DNA of 27,114 nt from UBA4416 sp040376995 (GTDB lineage Bacteria > Bacteroidota > Bacteroidia > B-17B0 > Aurantibacillaceae): contig JBEIPP010000020.1 in assembly GCA_040376995.1 (NCBI GenBank), positions 1 to 27,114 of the forward strand, in the 5' to 3' direction. Shown piece by piece: positions 15,992 to 24,176 of the stretch (the stretch's first letter is position 1; each line of letters opens with the position of its first letter). The position numbers and the translations under genes are program-made. The notes below the pieces were generated by a model, which worked only from the letters and a program-made list of their open reading frames with translations, was not told where the DNA came from and did not search any database.

Positions 15992-16798
15992 TTGATTATA
16001 GCTGGCTGCATAGCTTTTTTAGTAATAGGATTAATCCTTGGATTAATTGGCGGCGGAGGGTCTATATTAGGAGTTCCAGTGTTAGTATATGTAATGGGAT
16101 ATAGTACTGATGAAGCTACAAGCTATTCTCTTTTTATTATTGGTATCACTTCATTAATAGGCGTCATTGCTTACTTAAAAAAAGGAAATATCAGCGTTGA
16201 AGCAATTTTACAATTTGCAATTGCTTCTTTAGTAACCGTATTTTGTGTTCGCAAATTTATCATACCTAATATCCCTTCGATTATTTCATTTTCAGGATTT
16301 GAAATTTCGAAACACATGTTAATTATGATATTATTTTCTGTTTTAACTTTATCTTCTTCAATAAGTATGATCAAAAAGAAAAAATACAACAGAATAAATG
16401 AATTGAAATGGGATGAGTTTGCTAAAAGTCCATTAGGCTTACCTTTTGTTATTTTATTGGGTATAACAGTAGGCTTCCTAACAGGTTTTGTAGGCGCTGG
16501 CGGTGGGTTTATTATTGTTCCCGTATTAATTTTTTTTTTAAGATTAAATTTCAAAAAAGCCATTGGAACTTCTTTATGTATTATCGCATTAAACTCATTA
16601 GTTGGATTTACGGGCAACATTGGTCATCAAAATATGGATTGGATAATGTTAATGATTATTTCTGTTATATGTATTTTAGGAATCTTAATAGGAAGTTTAT
16701 TATCTACCAAAGTATCTTCTCAAAAACTAAAACCAGCATTTGGATGGTTTACACTTGTGGTAGGCATTTTTGTTTTAATTAAAGAAACCATATTATAG
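15992..16798 (+). CDS. TauE/SafE-family membrane permease
   Basis: A 268-residue integral membrane protein with about eight hydrophobic helices in two similar halves. Each half has a glycine-rich hallmark: IGLILGLIGGGGSILGVPVL near the N-terminus and GFLTGFVGAGGGFIIVPVL in mid-protein. The family exports or takes up sulfite, sulfonates, sulfoacetate or related anions; the substrate cannot be told here. The start is TTG at 15992, directly after the aspS stop. No ATG or GTG precedes the first helix, and the glycine motif begins only ~12 residues in, so the TTG is likely real. Expression is probably coupled to aspS. Confidence 0.88.
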   Translation: MIIAGCIAFLVIGLILGLIGGGGSILGVPVLVYVMGYSTDEATSYSLFIIGITSLIGVIAYLKKGNISVEAILQFAIASLVTVFCVRKFIIPNIPSIISFSGFEISKHMLIMILFSVLTLSSSISMIKKKKYNRINELKWDEFAKSPLGLPFVILLGITVGFLTGFVGAGGGFIIVPVLIFFLRLNFKKAIGTSLCIIALNSLVGFTGNIGHQNMDWIMLMIISVICILGILIGSLLSTKVSSQKLKPAFGWFTLVVGIFVLIKETIL

Positions 16799-16802
16799 TA
16801 TC

Positions 16803-17852
16803 GTGGCAAAGTCTGGAGGAACATTTAAAAAAATAATTATTCTATTGGTGCTTGGTGCAATAGCTTTTGCGGGCTATTGGGCTTATGAAAATATTTTTAA
16901 AAGCAATGTGCATTTAAATGGAAAAAAATACACATACATCTATATTAAAACAGATGCTACATTTGAAGATGTGCTAGATGAATTATATTCTGAAAATATT
17001 ATTGATGATCAGGAAAGTTTTGAATGGATGGCTAAAAGCATGCATTTACAAGATCATATAAATTCAGGAAAATATAGGATAGATGCTAAGATGAGTAATC
17101 GTTCGATTATAAAAATGATTGTTAATGGCAAACAAGAAAAAGTAAAATTGTTTTTTAATTCTCAAATTCGAACGAAAGAACAATTTATTGATTATGTATC
17201 TGAAAAACTAGAAATTGAAAAAGCAGAGCTAGAAGACTATTGTTCCAACGAAGATATCTTAGCCGACCAATATGGTTTAAATTCAGAAAATTTTATGGCT
17301 TTTATTGTTCCTGACACGTACGAAGTAAATTGGACCACTCACATCAATGATTTATTTATTTTATTAGAAAAATCCTATAATAAAGTTTGGACAAAAGTCA
17401 AAAAAGATAAGGCAAAATCTTTAGGTTATTCCGTTCCCGAAATAGCTACTATTGCCTCTATTGTTCAAAGTGAAAGTAGTATCAAAACCGAGCAACAAAA
17501 AATTGCGGGCGTGTATATCAATCGATTAAAACAAGGCATGAGATTACAAGCAGACCCTACCGTTGTGTTTGCAAATGGTAATTTTGATGTGCAACGTGTA
17601 TTATCTGCTGATAAAGAAATTGATTCGCCCTATAATACCTACCGCTACAAAGGATTACCTCCTGGTCCTATTTGTATGGTAAATCCTTCAACTATTGATG
17701 CTGTATTAAATTTTACCAAGCATAATTATACCTACTTTTGTGCAAAGGCAGATTTTAGTGGTTACTCTAACTTTACTAATGATTATAAAGTACACATGAA
17801 AAATGCGGCCACTTATCAGGAAGCATTAAACCAAAAAGGAATTAAACGATAA
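16803..17852 (+). CDS. mltG: Endolytic murein transglycosylase MltG
   Basis: Inner-membrane lytic transglycosylase that cuts nascent peptidoglycan glycan strands and so sets their length. It starts with a cytoplasmic tail and one transmembrane helix (10-30), followed by a LysM-like region and the YceG catalytic domain. The signature IASIVQSES (217-225) contains the conserved catalytic Glu224. After it come AGVYINRLKQGMRLQADPTV (235-254), PYNTYRYKGLPPGPI and a C-terminal YTYFCA segment, all normal for the family. The start is a GTG at 16803, 4 bases after the permease stop. The helicase-like gene follows 9 bases later, so it lies mid-operon. Confidence 0.95.
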   Translation: MAKSGGTFKKIIILLVLGAIAFAGYWAYENIFKSNVHLNGKKYTYIYIKTDATFEDVLDELYSENIIDDQESFEWMAKSMHLQDHINSGKYRIDAKMSNRSIIKMIVNGKQEKVKLFFNSQIRTKEQFIDYVSEKLEIEKAELEDYCSNEDILADQYGLNSENFMAFIVPDTYEVNWTTHINDLFILLEKSYNKVWTKVKKDKAKSLGYSVPEIATIASIVQSESSIKTEQQKIAGVYINRLKQGMRLQADPTVVFANGNFDVQRVLSADKEIDSPYNTYRYKGLPPGPICMVNPSTIDAVLNFTKHNYTYFCAKADFSGYSNFTNDYKVHMKNAATYQEALNQKGIKR

Positions 17853-17861
17853 TTTACAACC

Positions 17862-18476
17862 ATGTTCAAAGAAAAACTTCATAAAAAGTTATCATCAGCT
17901 TTATTAGAAAACGGTTTTGAAGAACCAAAAGAATTACAAAAAAAATGTATTCCAAAAATTAATGGGGGGGCAGATGTGATTGCTATTGGACCAAATGGTT
18001 CAGGAAAAAGCACTACAATAATGTTAAGTGTCATTCAAAAATTAGGAATGGCTTTTGAAGATGCGCCTCGTGCTTTAATTATCGTTTCTGATGAAATAAA
18101 AGCTTTAGAGATGAAAGATCAATTTAGATTGCTATCTAAAAACACAGATTTAAGAGCAGAAGTTGCTTTTGATGGAGGAAAAATTGATGCACAAACAGAG
18201 GCTATTTATTTTGGGACAGACATTGTAATTGGAACCGCAAAACGTGTACTAGAAATTTATTTCCGAAAAAATTTTAATCTAAATAAAATAAAATTATTTG
18301 TGATTGATGATGCAGAAATGATTATAAAACATGGATTGCAAGGTCAAATAGATAGGTTAGCATTGAGTTTACCTAAATGCCAGCATTTAGTATTTACAAA
18401 TGATTTAACGCCAAAAATTGAAAAGTTGATTGAGAAATTTATAATTGCGCCTATTGTTATTGAGGTGGAAGAATGA
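17862..18476 (+). CDS. DEAD-box helicase-like protein with a single RecA domain
   Basis: A 204-residue protein equal to only the first RecA-like domain of a DEAD-box RNA helicase. It has a Q-motif-like lead (GFEEPKELQKKCIPKI, 18-33), Walker A GPNGSGKST (43-51) and motif Ib-like GTAKR (124-128). The DEAD box is changed to DDAE (149-152), and motif III, normally SAT, reads TND (179-181). The helicase C-terminal domain is absent, and the stop is followed at once by the convergent patatin gene (20-base 3' overlap), so no remnant of it is left. A canonical unwinding cycle is therefore unlikely; a nucleotide-dependent RNA-binding or regulatory role is inference. I recall similar ~200-residue proteins in other Bacteroidota, which speaks against a simple truncation. 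Confidence 0.82.
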   Translation: MFKEKLHKKLSSALLENGFEEPKELQKKCIPKINGGADVIAIGPNGSGKSTTIMLSVIQKLGMAFEDAPRALIIVSDEIKALEMKDQFRLLSKNTDLRAEVAFDGGKIDAQTEAIYFGTDIVIGTAKRVLEIYFRKNFNLNKIKLFVIDDAEMIIKHGLQGQIDRLALSLPKCQHLVFTNDLTPKIEKLIEKFIIAPIVIEVEE

Positions 18477-19230
18477 GTTGTTTAATTTCTTTCTCTAAGC
18501 TTAAAGTGTAATTATAACCGTATTCAAAAATTTCATCCGATTTTTTGAGATCAAAAATACTGAATCGACTCATGTTTGGCGGTTCAATAAATAAATCACA
18601 ACTATTTATTTTATTTCTAACCGAATTACTCATTGCCAAATGAAAACAACGGTCAATAATGTTTGACATGTGTATTTCATTGGCCTCTGTTTTAATTGAA
18701 TTAACGTGGCTCCCAATAATAATATCACATCTGTTGATTAAAGGTTCAACTGGAAAATTATTTAAAACACCTCCATCCACAAAATACGTATCATCAAAAT
18801 GCAATGGCTGAAAAACAATCGGAATACAAGATGAGGCCATTAATACTTGCGATAAATTACCAGACGAAAAATACACCACTTCGCCTTTTAAAATATCAGT
18901 AGCTGCTACATATAAAGGAATTTGTAAATCATCAAATGTATTATTTGGAAAATATTCTTGATACATTTTTTCAAAACCTTTCATCGTAAACAAGCCTTGT
19001 TTTTTAATCAACACATTTGATAGGTTAAAAAAATTGCCTTTTTTAATTATGTTTTTTATTTCTGTTAACGAATAACCTCCTGAATAAAATGCACCAGCAA
19101 TAGCTCCAGCACTCGTTCCCGAAATTACAGAAGGCTTAATTCCAAACTTTTCTAATGCTGTTAATACGCCAAGATGAGCAATGCCTCTGGCGCCTCCTCC
19201 TGATAAAGCTATCCCAATTTTTTGTTGCAT
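18457..19230 (-). CDS. Patatin-like phospholipase
   Basis: Lipid acyl hydrolase of the patatin/RssA type, 257 residues, a normal bacterial length. The Ser-Asp dyad and oxyanion loop are intact: GGGARG (11-16), nucleophile GTSAG (38-42, Ser40) and FVDGGVLNNFP with Asp152. No signal peptide or membrane helix is present, so it probably acts on phospholipids or acyl-CoA on the cytoplasmic side. It starts 2 bases after the stop of the acyl-CoA transferase gene, giving a two-gene operon that hints at acyl-group metabolism. Its 3' end overlaps the helicase-like gene by 20 bases in convergent orientation. Confidence 0.92.
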   Translation of the reverse strand: MQQKIGIALSGGGARGIAHLGVLTALEKFGIKPSVISGTSAGAIAGAFYSGGYSLTEIKNIIKKGNFFNLSNVLIKKQGLFTMKGFEKMYQEYFPNNTFDDLQIPLYVAATDILKGEVVYFSSGNLSQVLMASSCIPIVFQPLHFDDTYFVDGGVLNNFPVEPLINRCDIIIGSHVNSIKTEANEIHMSNIIDRCFHLAMSNSVRNKINSCDLFIEPPNMSRFSIFDLKKSDEIFEYGYNYTLSLEKEIKQLILPPQ

Positions 19231-19232
19231 GT

Positions 19233-20510
19233 TTATTTAAATCTTTTGTAAGCTTCTTTTTCTAGTTCTTCTCTAAATTTAGGATGTGCAATTTTAATTA
19301 ATTCTTTGGCGCGTTGTTCCATATTCATTCCAAATAAATTTACCGCTCCATATTCGGTAACTATCCAATGAATATGTCCACGTGTGGTTACAACTCCTGC
19401 TCCTTGTTTTAAAAATGGCACAATGCGAGAAATACCTTTTCCTGTGATTGATGGTAATGCAATGATGGGTTTCCCTCCTTCTGATAATGCAGCTCCTCTA
19501 ATAAAATCCATTTGTCCGCCAATGCCAGAGTATTGATAGGTTCCAATGGAATCTGAACATACTTGTCCAGTAATATCAATTTCAATTGCACTATTAATAG
19601 CAGTTACTTTAGGATTTTGGCATAAGATGAGTGGATTGTTTACATAATCAATTTCTAAAGATTTGATGATTGGATTGTCGTCTGCAAAATCATACAAGGC
19701 TTTTGTTCCTAGTAAAAATGAAGTAACACAATAGCCATTTACTTTTTTCTTTAAACTATTATTAATCGTTCCGTTTTTTATTAATGGAATAGCGCCGTCC
19801 GAAAACATTTCGGTATGTATACCTAAATTTTTATGATTGGTTAAATTTTTTAAAACCGAATCAGGAATAGTACCAATGCCTAATTGAAGTGTTGCTCCAT
19901 CTTCTACTAGACTTGCTACGAGCTTACCTATTTTATCAGTAGCCTCATTTGAGTCGTTAGAATAGTTTACTTCTGGTAACGCTGCATCAACCCAAATAAC
20001 AGCATTAAATTTACTAAAAGGCACAAAGCCATCGCCATGCACACGCGGCATATTAGGATTAACCTGTGCGATGACAATCTTAGCTGTTTCAACTGCTGCT
20101 CTTGCAACATCAATAGAAGTTCCTAATGAACAATAGCCGTGTTTATCTGGCGGCGATACTTGAACTATAGCCACATCTAAAGGCAATATATTTCTTGTAA
20201 ATAGTAAAGGAATTTCGCTTAAAAAAACAGGAACATAATCACCTGTTTTACTATTTACCGCTGCACGATTTGCTGCTGATACAAATAAAGAATTAATAAA
20301 AAAATGCCCTTCTAAATCAGGACTATTTAAATCAACACCTTGCTGTGTTATGCTTACTAATTCTACATTTTTTAAACGTTGCTTTTGCTCTAATAATTTA
20401 TTAATTAAATAAACAGGAGTAGCGGCGCTGCCATGCAAAAAAACACGTTGGTTGGATTGAACCAATTGCAAAGCTTCTTCGGCAGAAATATAATGTTGTG
20501 ATAAGGACAT
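19233..20510 (-). CDS. Acetyl-CoA hydrolase/transferase family protein (4-hydroxybutyrate CoA-transferase-like)
   Basis: Class I CoA-transferase of the Cat1/AbfT group, 425 residues. Its features are QVSPPDKHGYCSLGTSID (117-134), GIGTIPDSVL (211-220), HTEMFSDG whose Glu234 is the candidate for the CoA-thioester intermediate, and the glycine-rich SGIGGQMDF in the C-terminal domain. Family members move CoA between acetate and a carboxylic acid such as 4-hydroxybutyrate, succinate or butyrate, or hydrolyse acetyl-CoA; which one cannot be told. The ATG at 20510 follows a TATCTTTG promoter box by 32 bases. The patatin gene follows after 2 bases. Confidence 0.92.
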   Translation of the reverse strand: MSLSQHYISAEEALQLVQSNQRVFLHGSAATPVYLINKLLEQKQRLKNVELVSITQQGVDLNSPDLEGHFFINSLFVSAANRAAVNSKTGDYVPVFLSEIPLLFTRNILPLDVAIVQVSPPDKHGYCSLGTSIDVARAAVETAKIVIAQVNPNMPRVHGDGFVPFSKFNAVIWVDAALPEVNYSNDSNEATDKIGKLVASLVEDGATLQLGIGTIPDSVLKNLTNHKNLGIHTEMFSDGAIPLIKNGTINNSLKKKVNGYCVTSFLLGTKALYDFADDNPIIKSLEIDYVNNPLILCQNPKVTAINSAIEIDITGQVCSDSIGTYQYSGIGGQMDFIRGAALSEGGKPIIALPSITGKGISRIVPFLKQGAGVVTTRGHIHWIVTEYGAVNLFGMNMEQRAKELIKIAHPKFREELEKEAYKRFK

Positions 20511-20542
20511 AGAACGGGATTTAAATTCAACTAAATTTAAAA

Positions 20543-20550
20543 CAAAGATA
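20543..20550 (-). promoter_or_regulatory. -7 promoter box of the CoA-transferase gene
   Basis: Read on the minus strand the sequence is TATCTTTG, an exact TAnnTTTG match. It gives a leader of about 25 bases before the ATG at 20510. No clear -33 element is visible. Confidence 0.55.
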
Positions 20551-20565
20551 GAGTTTAACCATGAT

Positions 20566-20573
20566 TATATTTG
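20566..20573 (+). promoter_or_regulatory. -7 promoter box reading toward the DUF3817 gene
   Basis: TATATTTG is an exact TAnnTTTG match, 15 bases from the oppositely oriented box of the CoA-transferase gene. The first ATG after it (20581) is followed by a stop two codons on. The likely real start is 20706, so the transcript would carry a leader of about 125 bases containing the repeats at 20586-20672. Confidence 0.45.
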
Positions 20574-20585
20574 TATATTTATGAA

Positions 20586-20672
20586 ATAACCATGCTACTA
20601 CCAGCACAATCATGTCACGATAGCTATCGGGAGAAGATAACATGGTTATACCATCCCGAATCAAGTTCGGGA
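20586..20672. repeat. Palindromic repeats in the leader of the DUF3817 gene
   Basis: There are three nested or adjacent inverted repeats. ATAACCATG (20586-20594) is inverted as CATGGTTAT (20641-20649). Between them lies the palindrome CGATAGCTATCG (20618-20629). Right after comes a hairpin TCCCGAA / TTCGGGA (20654-20660 and 20666-20672) with loop TCAAG. The TCCCGAATCAAGTTCGGGA and CGATAGCTATCGGGA types recur as dispersed repeats in bacterial genomes. The stretch is open in one frame but has no protein-like composition. Confidence 0.65.
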
Positions 20673-20705
20673 CAAGTTATGACAACTAAAACAAATAATT
20701 TAAAC

Positions 20706-20987
20706 ATGGAAAACACAGCAATTACCAAATGGTTTTTAATAGTAGGAAAGATAGAAGGTTATAGTTACTTACTTTTATTATTTATAGCTATGCCTTTAAA
20801 ATACATATATAATACGCCACAATACATTAGACCTATGGGAAGTATACACGGTGCTTTATTTGTAGCCTTTATGATATTGCTAGCATTGATGTTTTTTAAA
20901 GTTAAGCTATCTTTTAAAAATGCTTGCTTCGCTTTTTTATTGTCGTTAGTGCCTTTCGGAACTTTCTTTTTGAAGAGGTTGGTTTAA
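20706..20987 (+). CDS. DUF3817 small membrane protein
   Basis: A 93-residue integral membrane protein of the DUF3817 family. It has the family landmarks EGYSYLLLLFIAMPLKY (17-33), GSIHGALF (45-52) and PFGTFF (83-88), and three hydrophobic helices. Function is unknown for the family. The frame stays open upstream to 20571, but that part is repeat-derived and starts inside a promoter box, so I choose the ATG at 20706; an ATG at 20679 is the alternative. It ends just before a long perfect hairpin shared with the convergent DUF1801 gene. Confidence 0.82.
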   Translation: MENTAITKWFLIVGKIEGYSYLLLLFIAMPLKYIYNTPQYIRPMGSIHGALFVAFMILLALMFFKVKLSFKNACFAFLLSLVPFGTFFLKRLV

Positions 20988-20998
20988 TTTATCGAACA

Positions 20999-21031
20999 AC
21001 ACCTGTCAGGTTTTTAAAACCTGACAGGTGT
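20999..21031. terminator. Perfect 16-bp inverted repeat between convergent genes
   Basis: ACACCTGTCAGGTTTT and its exact reverse complement flank a single T. Hairpins with this ACCTGTCAGG core recur between genes in Bacteroidota, so it may be a dispersed palindrome. Lying 11 bases after the DUF3817 stop and 6 before the DUF1801 stop, with A/T runs at the tip rather than a T tail, it may act as a two-way terminator. Confidence 0.7.
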
Positions 21032-21036
21032 GAATT

Positions 21037-21432
21037 TTACTTCAATCTCTCTAAAACACCTTTGCGTTTTACAATATTTTTATAATCCCATTGTATATCA
21101 TTGGCTTTTTTTAACCAACGTTTTAAATCTTTGGTATTAATCTGCTCAGCTGATGTATAAAAAATAGCCGCATCTTTAAACTTGCCGCTTTTGCCTGGCA
21201 CGAGCTGTTCTTCTTCAAAACTTACACCGCTCCAAAACATTAATTGTAATCCTGCTTTTAGTTTACTATAACCTACAATGGGGTTGCCATCCAAAAACCA
21301 AACAGGATGTCCATGCCAAACTTTGTTTTCTGCTTTTGGTAAATGCTTACAAATTTCTTCATGCAATACATCACAAATAGCTTTGTCTTCAGCTGATTGT
21401 GAGGTGTGGTAGGTTTGGATATCGTTGTTCAT
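21037..21432 (-). CDS. DUF1801 domain-containing protein (YdhG-like)
   Basis: A 131-residue cytosolic protein of the DUF1801 group. It carries the family's VWHGHPVWFLDGNPIVGYS core (38-56), the LMFWSG strand and a C-terminal helix pair ending in KRKGVLERLK. The fold is known from structural genomics, but the function is not. It is monocistronic on the minus strand; no clear promoter box is visible in 21433-21480. The 188-base gap to the next gene holds nothing else recognisable. Confidence 0.85.
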   Translation of the reverse strand: MNNDIQTYHTSQSAEDKAICDVLHEEICKHLPKAENKVWHGHPVWFLDGNPIVGYSKLKAGLQLMFWSGVSFEEEQLVPGKSGKFKDAAIFYTSAEQINTKDLKRWLKKANDIQWDYKNIVKRKGVLERLK

Positions 21433-21620
21433 GGCTAGTAATATATTTAATAAGAACCTATGTACTTAGGATACTTTCTTGTTTTGGTAAATTTTACGTA
21501 ATATCTAATATAATCATTTTTATCTATCATCAAATCTGGTTTCCAGTCAATTAAAGCATAATAAACCCTCATTTATTCCAACATTTTTTTATATTTAATG
21601 CGGATTATCACTTTATTTCT

Positions 21621-23723
21621 ATGAACAAATTACAAAATTACGCTTTAGGCCAATGGATTGCTGGAGTAGATAACGGACAAGAATTATATAACGCTATTAC
21701 AGGTGAGGCAATTGCCACCGTTAGTAGCAAAGGATTAGATTTTGCAGCCATGTGTAATTACGCACGTAGCGTTGGCGGGCCAAAGCTTCGCAACATGACC
21801 TTTCAACAAAGAGGCTTGATGTTAAAGACTTTAGCATTATACTTGCAAAGTAAAAAAGAAGATTTTTATAAAATTTCCTGGGCAACAGGTGCAACCCGCC
21901 TTGATAGCTGGGTAGATATTGAAGGCGGTATTGGTAATTTATTTGCATACGCATCTTTACGTAAGTCTTTTCCTAACGAAACCTATTGTTATGAAGGTGA
22001 TGTAGCGCGTTTATCAAAAAATAATACATTTATTGGTCACCATATTTGCGTACCAAAAGAAGGCGTTGCTATTCATATCAATGCGTTTAACTTTCCGGTT
22101 TGGGGGATGTTAGAGAAAGTAGCCGTTAACTGGCTAGCAGGAGTACCTGCTATTGTTAAACCTGCAGCTTTAACATCGTACTTAACAGAAGCGGTGGTTA
22201 AAGAAATTATTGCTTCTAAAATTTTACCTGATGGTGCATTACAATTAATTTGCGGTAGCGCTAATGGAATTTTAGAACATGTCGAAAGTCAAGACACCGT
22301 TACCTTTACAGGTTCAGCCTCTACTGGCAAAATGTTAAAGGCTCATCCACGTTTGTTGCAAGAGGCGGTTCATTTTAATATGGAAGCTGATTCTTTAAAT
22401 TGTTGCGTGTTAGGTACTGATGTAACTCCAGCCATGCCAGAATTTGATATTTTTATTAAAGAAGTTGCTAGAGAAATTACCACTAAAGCCGGACAAAAAT
22501 GTACAGCCGTGCGTCGTATCATTGTTCCAGAGAATATGGTGGAAGATGTACAAATTGCATTAGGCAAACGCTTAGCTCAAAATGTTATTGGTGACCCAAA
22601 TGTAGAAGGTGTGCGCATGGGCTCATTAGCAGGGCAATCGCAATTAATTGAAGTAAAAGAAAAAGTAGAATTACTTTCTAAAACTCAAAATATCATTATT
22701 GGTAATTTCGAAAACTTTGAAGTAAAAGGTGCTGATAAACACAAAGGAGCCTTTATGCCTCCAATTATTTTTTATAATGATAAACCATTTACTAATACAG
22801 ATTGTCATAACGTTGAGGCCTTTGGACCTGTAAGTACCATTATGCCTTACAAAACTATTGAAGATGCCATTCAATTAGCAAAAATGGGTAAAGGAAGTTT
22901 AGTAAGTTCTATAGTAACCGCTAGCGAAACCATTGCTCGTAAATACACCATTGGTTCGGCTTGTATGCATGGTCGTATTTTAGTATTAAATGCAGATTGC
23001 GCTAAAGAAAGTACTGGTCATGGAAGTCCAATGCCAATGTTAGTTCATGGTGGCCCTGGCCGCGCAGGTGGTGGAGAAGAGATGGGCGGAAAACGTGGCG
23101 TGTTTCATTACTTACAACGTACTGCCATTCAAGGTTCGCCATCAATGATTACGTCTATTTTAAATAGCTACCAAGTTGGTGCTAAAATGATTATTAAAGA
23201 TGTGCATCCGTTTCGTCAGTATTTCGAAGATTTAGAAGTAGGTGAAACAGAGATTACACCAACACATACCGTTAGCGAAGATGATTTAGTAAACTTTGCT
23301 AACTTAACAGGAGATAAATTTTACGCGCATTTACAACCCAATGCTTTAGAAGGAACAATCTTCAAGCGAACAGTTGCACACGGATATTTTATTTTATCAA
23401 AGGCAGCGGGTTTATTTGTTGATCCAGCAAAAGGCCCAGTGTTATTAAACTATGGTATTGATGAGTGTCGTTTTACACGCCCTATTTACCCGGACATGAC
23501 CATTGGCGTGAAATTTACTTGTAAAGAAAAAATCGAAAATGATACACCATTAAAGGCCGCTAACGGAAAAGAAGTGAAGGTTGGTATTGTGAAATGGATA
23601 GTAGACATTTACGATGCAAGTTCGCCTGAAGTATTAGAAAAATATAATGCAGCTGACCAAGCTGGACAAACCGTTGGTATTGCTACCATCTTAACGATGG
23701 TGAAATTGAAGAATCAGGGTTAA
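21621..23723 (+). CDS. paaZ: PaaZ-like bifunctional aldehyde dehydrogenase / MaoC-type enoyl-CoA hydratase
   Basis: A 700-residue fusion. Residues 1-~520 are an aldehyde dehydrogenase with Glu255 (NMEADS) and nucleophile Cys294 (GQKCTA), matching E. coli PaaZ positions within one residue. Residues ~527-700 are a MaoC-like hotdog hydratase with HPFRQYFEDLEVGE and the catalytic pair Asp565 and His570 (GDKFYAH). In aerobic phenylacetate breakdown PaaZ opens the oxepin-CoA ring and oxidises the resulting semialdehyde. All catalytic residues for both steps are present. No other paa genes lie in the window, so its pathway partners must be elsewhere or it serves a related CoA-aldehyde route. TATATTTA (21590-21597) is a one-mismatch -7 box. 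Confidence 0.92.
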   Translation: MNKLQNYALGQWIAGVDNGQELYNAITGEAIATVSSKGLDFAAMCNYARSVGGPKLRNMTFQQRGLMLKTLALYLQSKKEDFYKISWATGATRLDSWVDIEGGIGNLFAYASLRKSFPNETYCYEGDVARLSKNNTFIGHHICVPKEGVAIHINAFNFPVWGMLEKVAVNWLAGVPAIVKPAALTSYLTEAVVKEIIASKILPDGALQLICGSANGILEHVESQDTVTFTGSASTGKMLKAHPRLLQEAVHFNMEADSLNCCVLGTDVTPAMPEFDIFIKEVAREITTKAGQKCTAVRRIIVPENMVEDVQIALGKRLAQNVIGDPNVEGVRMGSLAGQSQLIEVKEKVELLSKTQNIIIGNFENFEVKGADKHKGAFMPPIIFYNDKPFTNTDCHNVEAFGPVSTIMPYKTIEDAIQLAKMGKGSLVSSIVTASETIARKYTIGSACMHGRILVLNADCAKESTGHGSPMPMLVHGGPGRAGGGEEMGGKRGVFHYLQRTAIQGSPSMITSILNSYQVGAKMIIKDVHPFRQYFEDLEVGETEITPTHTVSEDDLVNFANLTGDKFYAHLQPNALEGTIFKRTVAHGYFILSKAAGLFVDPAKGPVLLNYGIDECRFTRPIYPDMTIGVKFTCKEKIENDTPLKAANGKEVKVGIVKWIVDIYDASSPEVLEKYNAADQAGQTVGIATILTMVKLKNQG

Positions 23724-24163
23724 TAATTATGGATAATTACTTAGTATTTGCTTACCTATTTTCATGTCAAAAGTAATCATGTCTTCCTTGTCTCTTTATT
23801 ATAAAGACTTTTGAAATAATAGTGGTTTTATGGTGTGTTATTTTGATTTTAAGAATGAGTTGTATTATTTATTACACCAGCGAAACCATTATTTTTTACA
23901 TTACTATTTTATTTTGATAAATTACCTGTTATATACATTTAGGATTAGTTGTATTAGCTGAGATTATGTAACTGATTATGATGAGTTTTATAAGTTATGC
24001 AGTTAATAATAACCATATCAAAAAATACTTAATACAACATTTGAAAATTGGAAAGAAAACTTGGAATAAGGAGTGATTTATTAATTATAGGAATTAGAAT
24101 TTAACAATTATTCTTTTCTACTGTTTATCTGCAAAAAACAATATAAATTTAGGATAAAAGAGG
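23724..24163. other. Gene-poor intergenic region before cdaA
   Basis: About 450 very A+T-rich bases with no convincing gene. GTCTCTTTAT / ATAAAGAC (23790-23808) makes a weak bulged hairpin that might end the paaZ transcript. A 32-residue frame at 23978-24076 has no supporting feature. It may hold decayed sequence or an unrecognised small RNA. Confidence 0.5.
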
Positions 24164-24171
24164 TATCTTCG
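24164..24171 (+). promoter_or_regulatory. -7 promoter box 5 bases before the cdaA start
   Basis: TATCTTCG, a common variant of TAnnTTTG, is followed by 5 bases and the GTG start at 24177. Transcription would begin at or within a base or two of the start codon. Confidence 0.5.
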
Positions 24172-24176
24172 CCATC

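Noticed and set aside
17862..18476. Helicase-like gene as a frameshifted pseudogene of a full helicase
   Set aside because: No second-domain motifs (such as HRxGR) are visible in any frame downstream, and the convergent gene overlaps its 3' end.
20571..20705. 45-residue extension of the DUF3817 protein
   Set aside because: It would start with a TTG inside a promoter box and consists of repeat-derived sequence. The family domain begins right after the ATG at 20706.
23978..24076. 32-residue open frame in the gap before cdaA
   Set aside because: Short, in A+T-rich DNA, with no domain, promoter or composition support.
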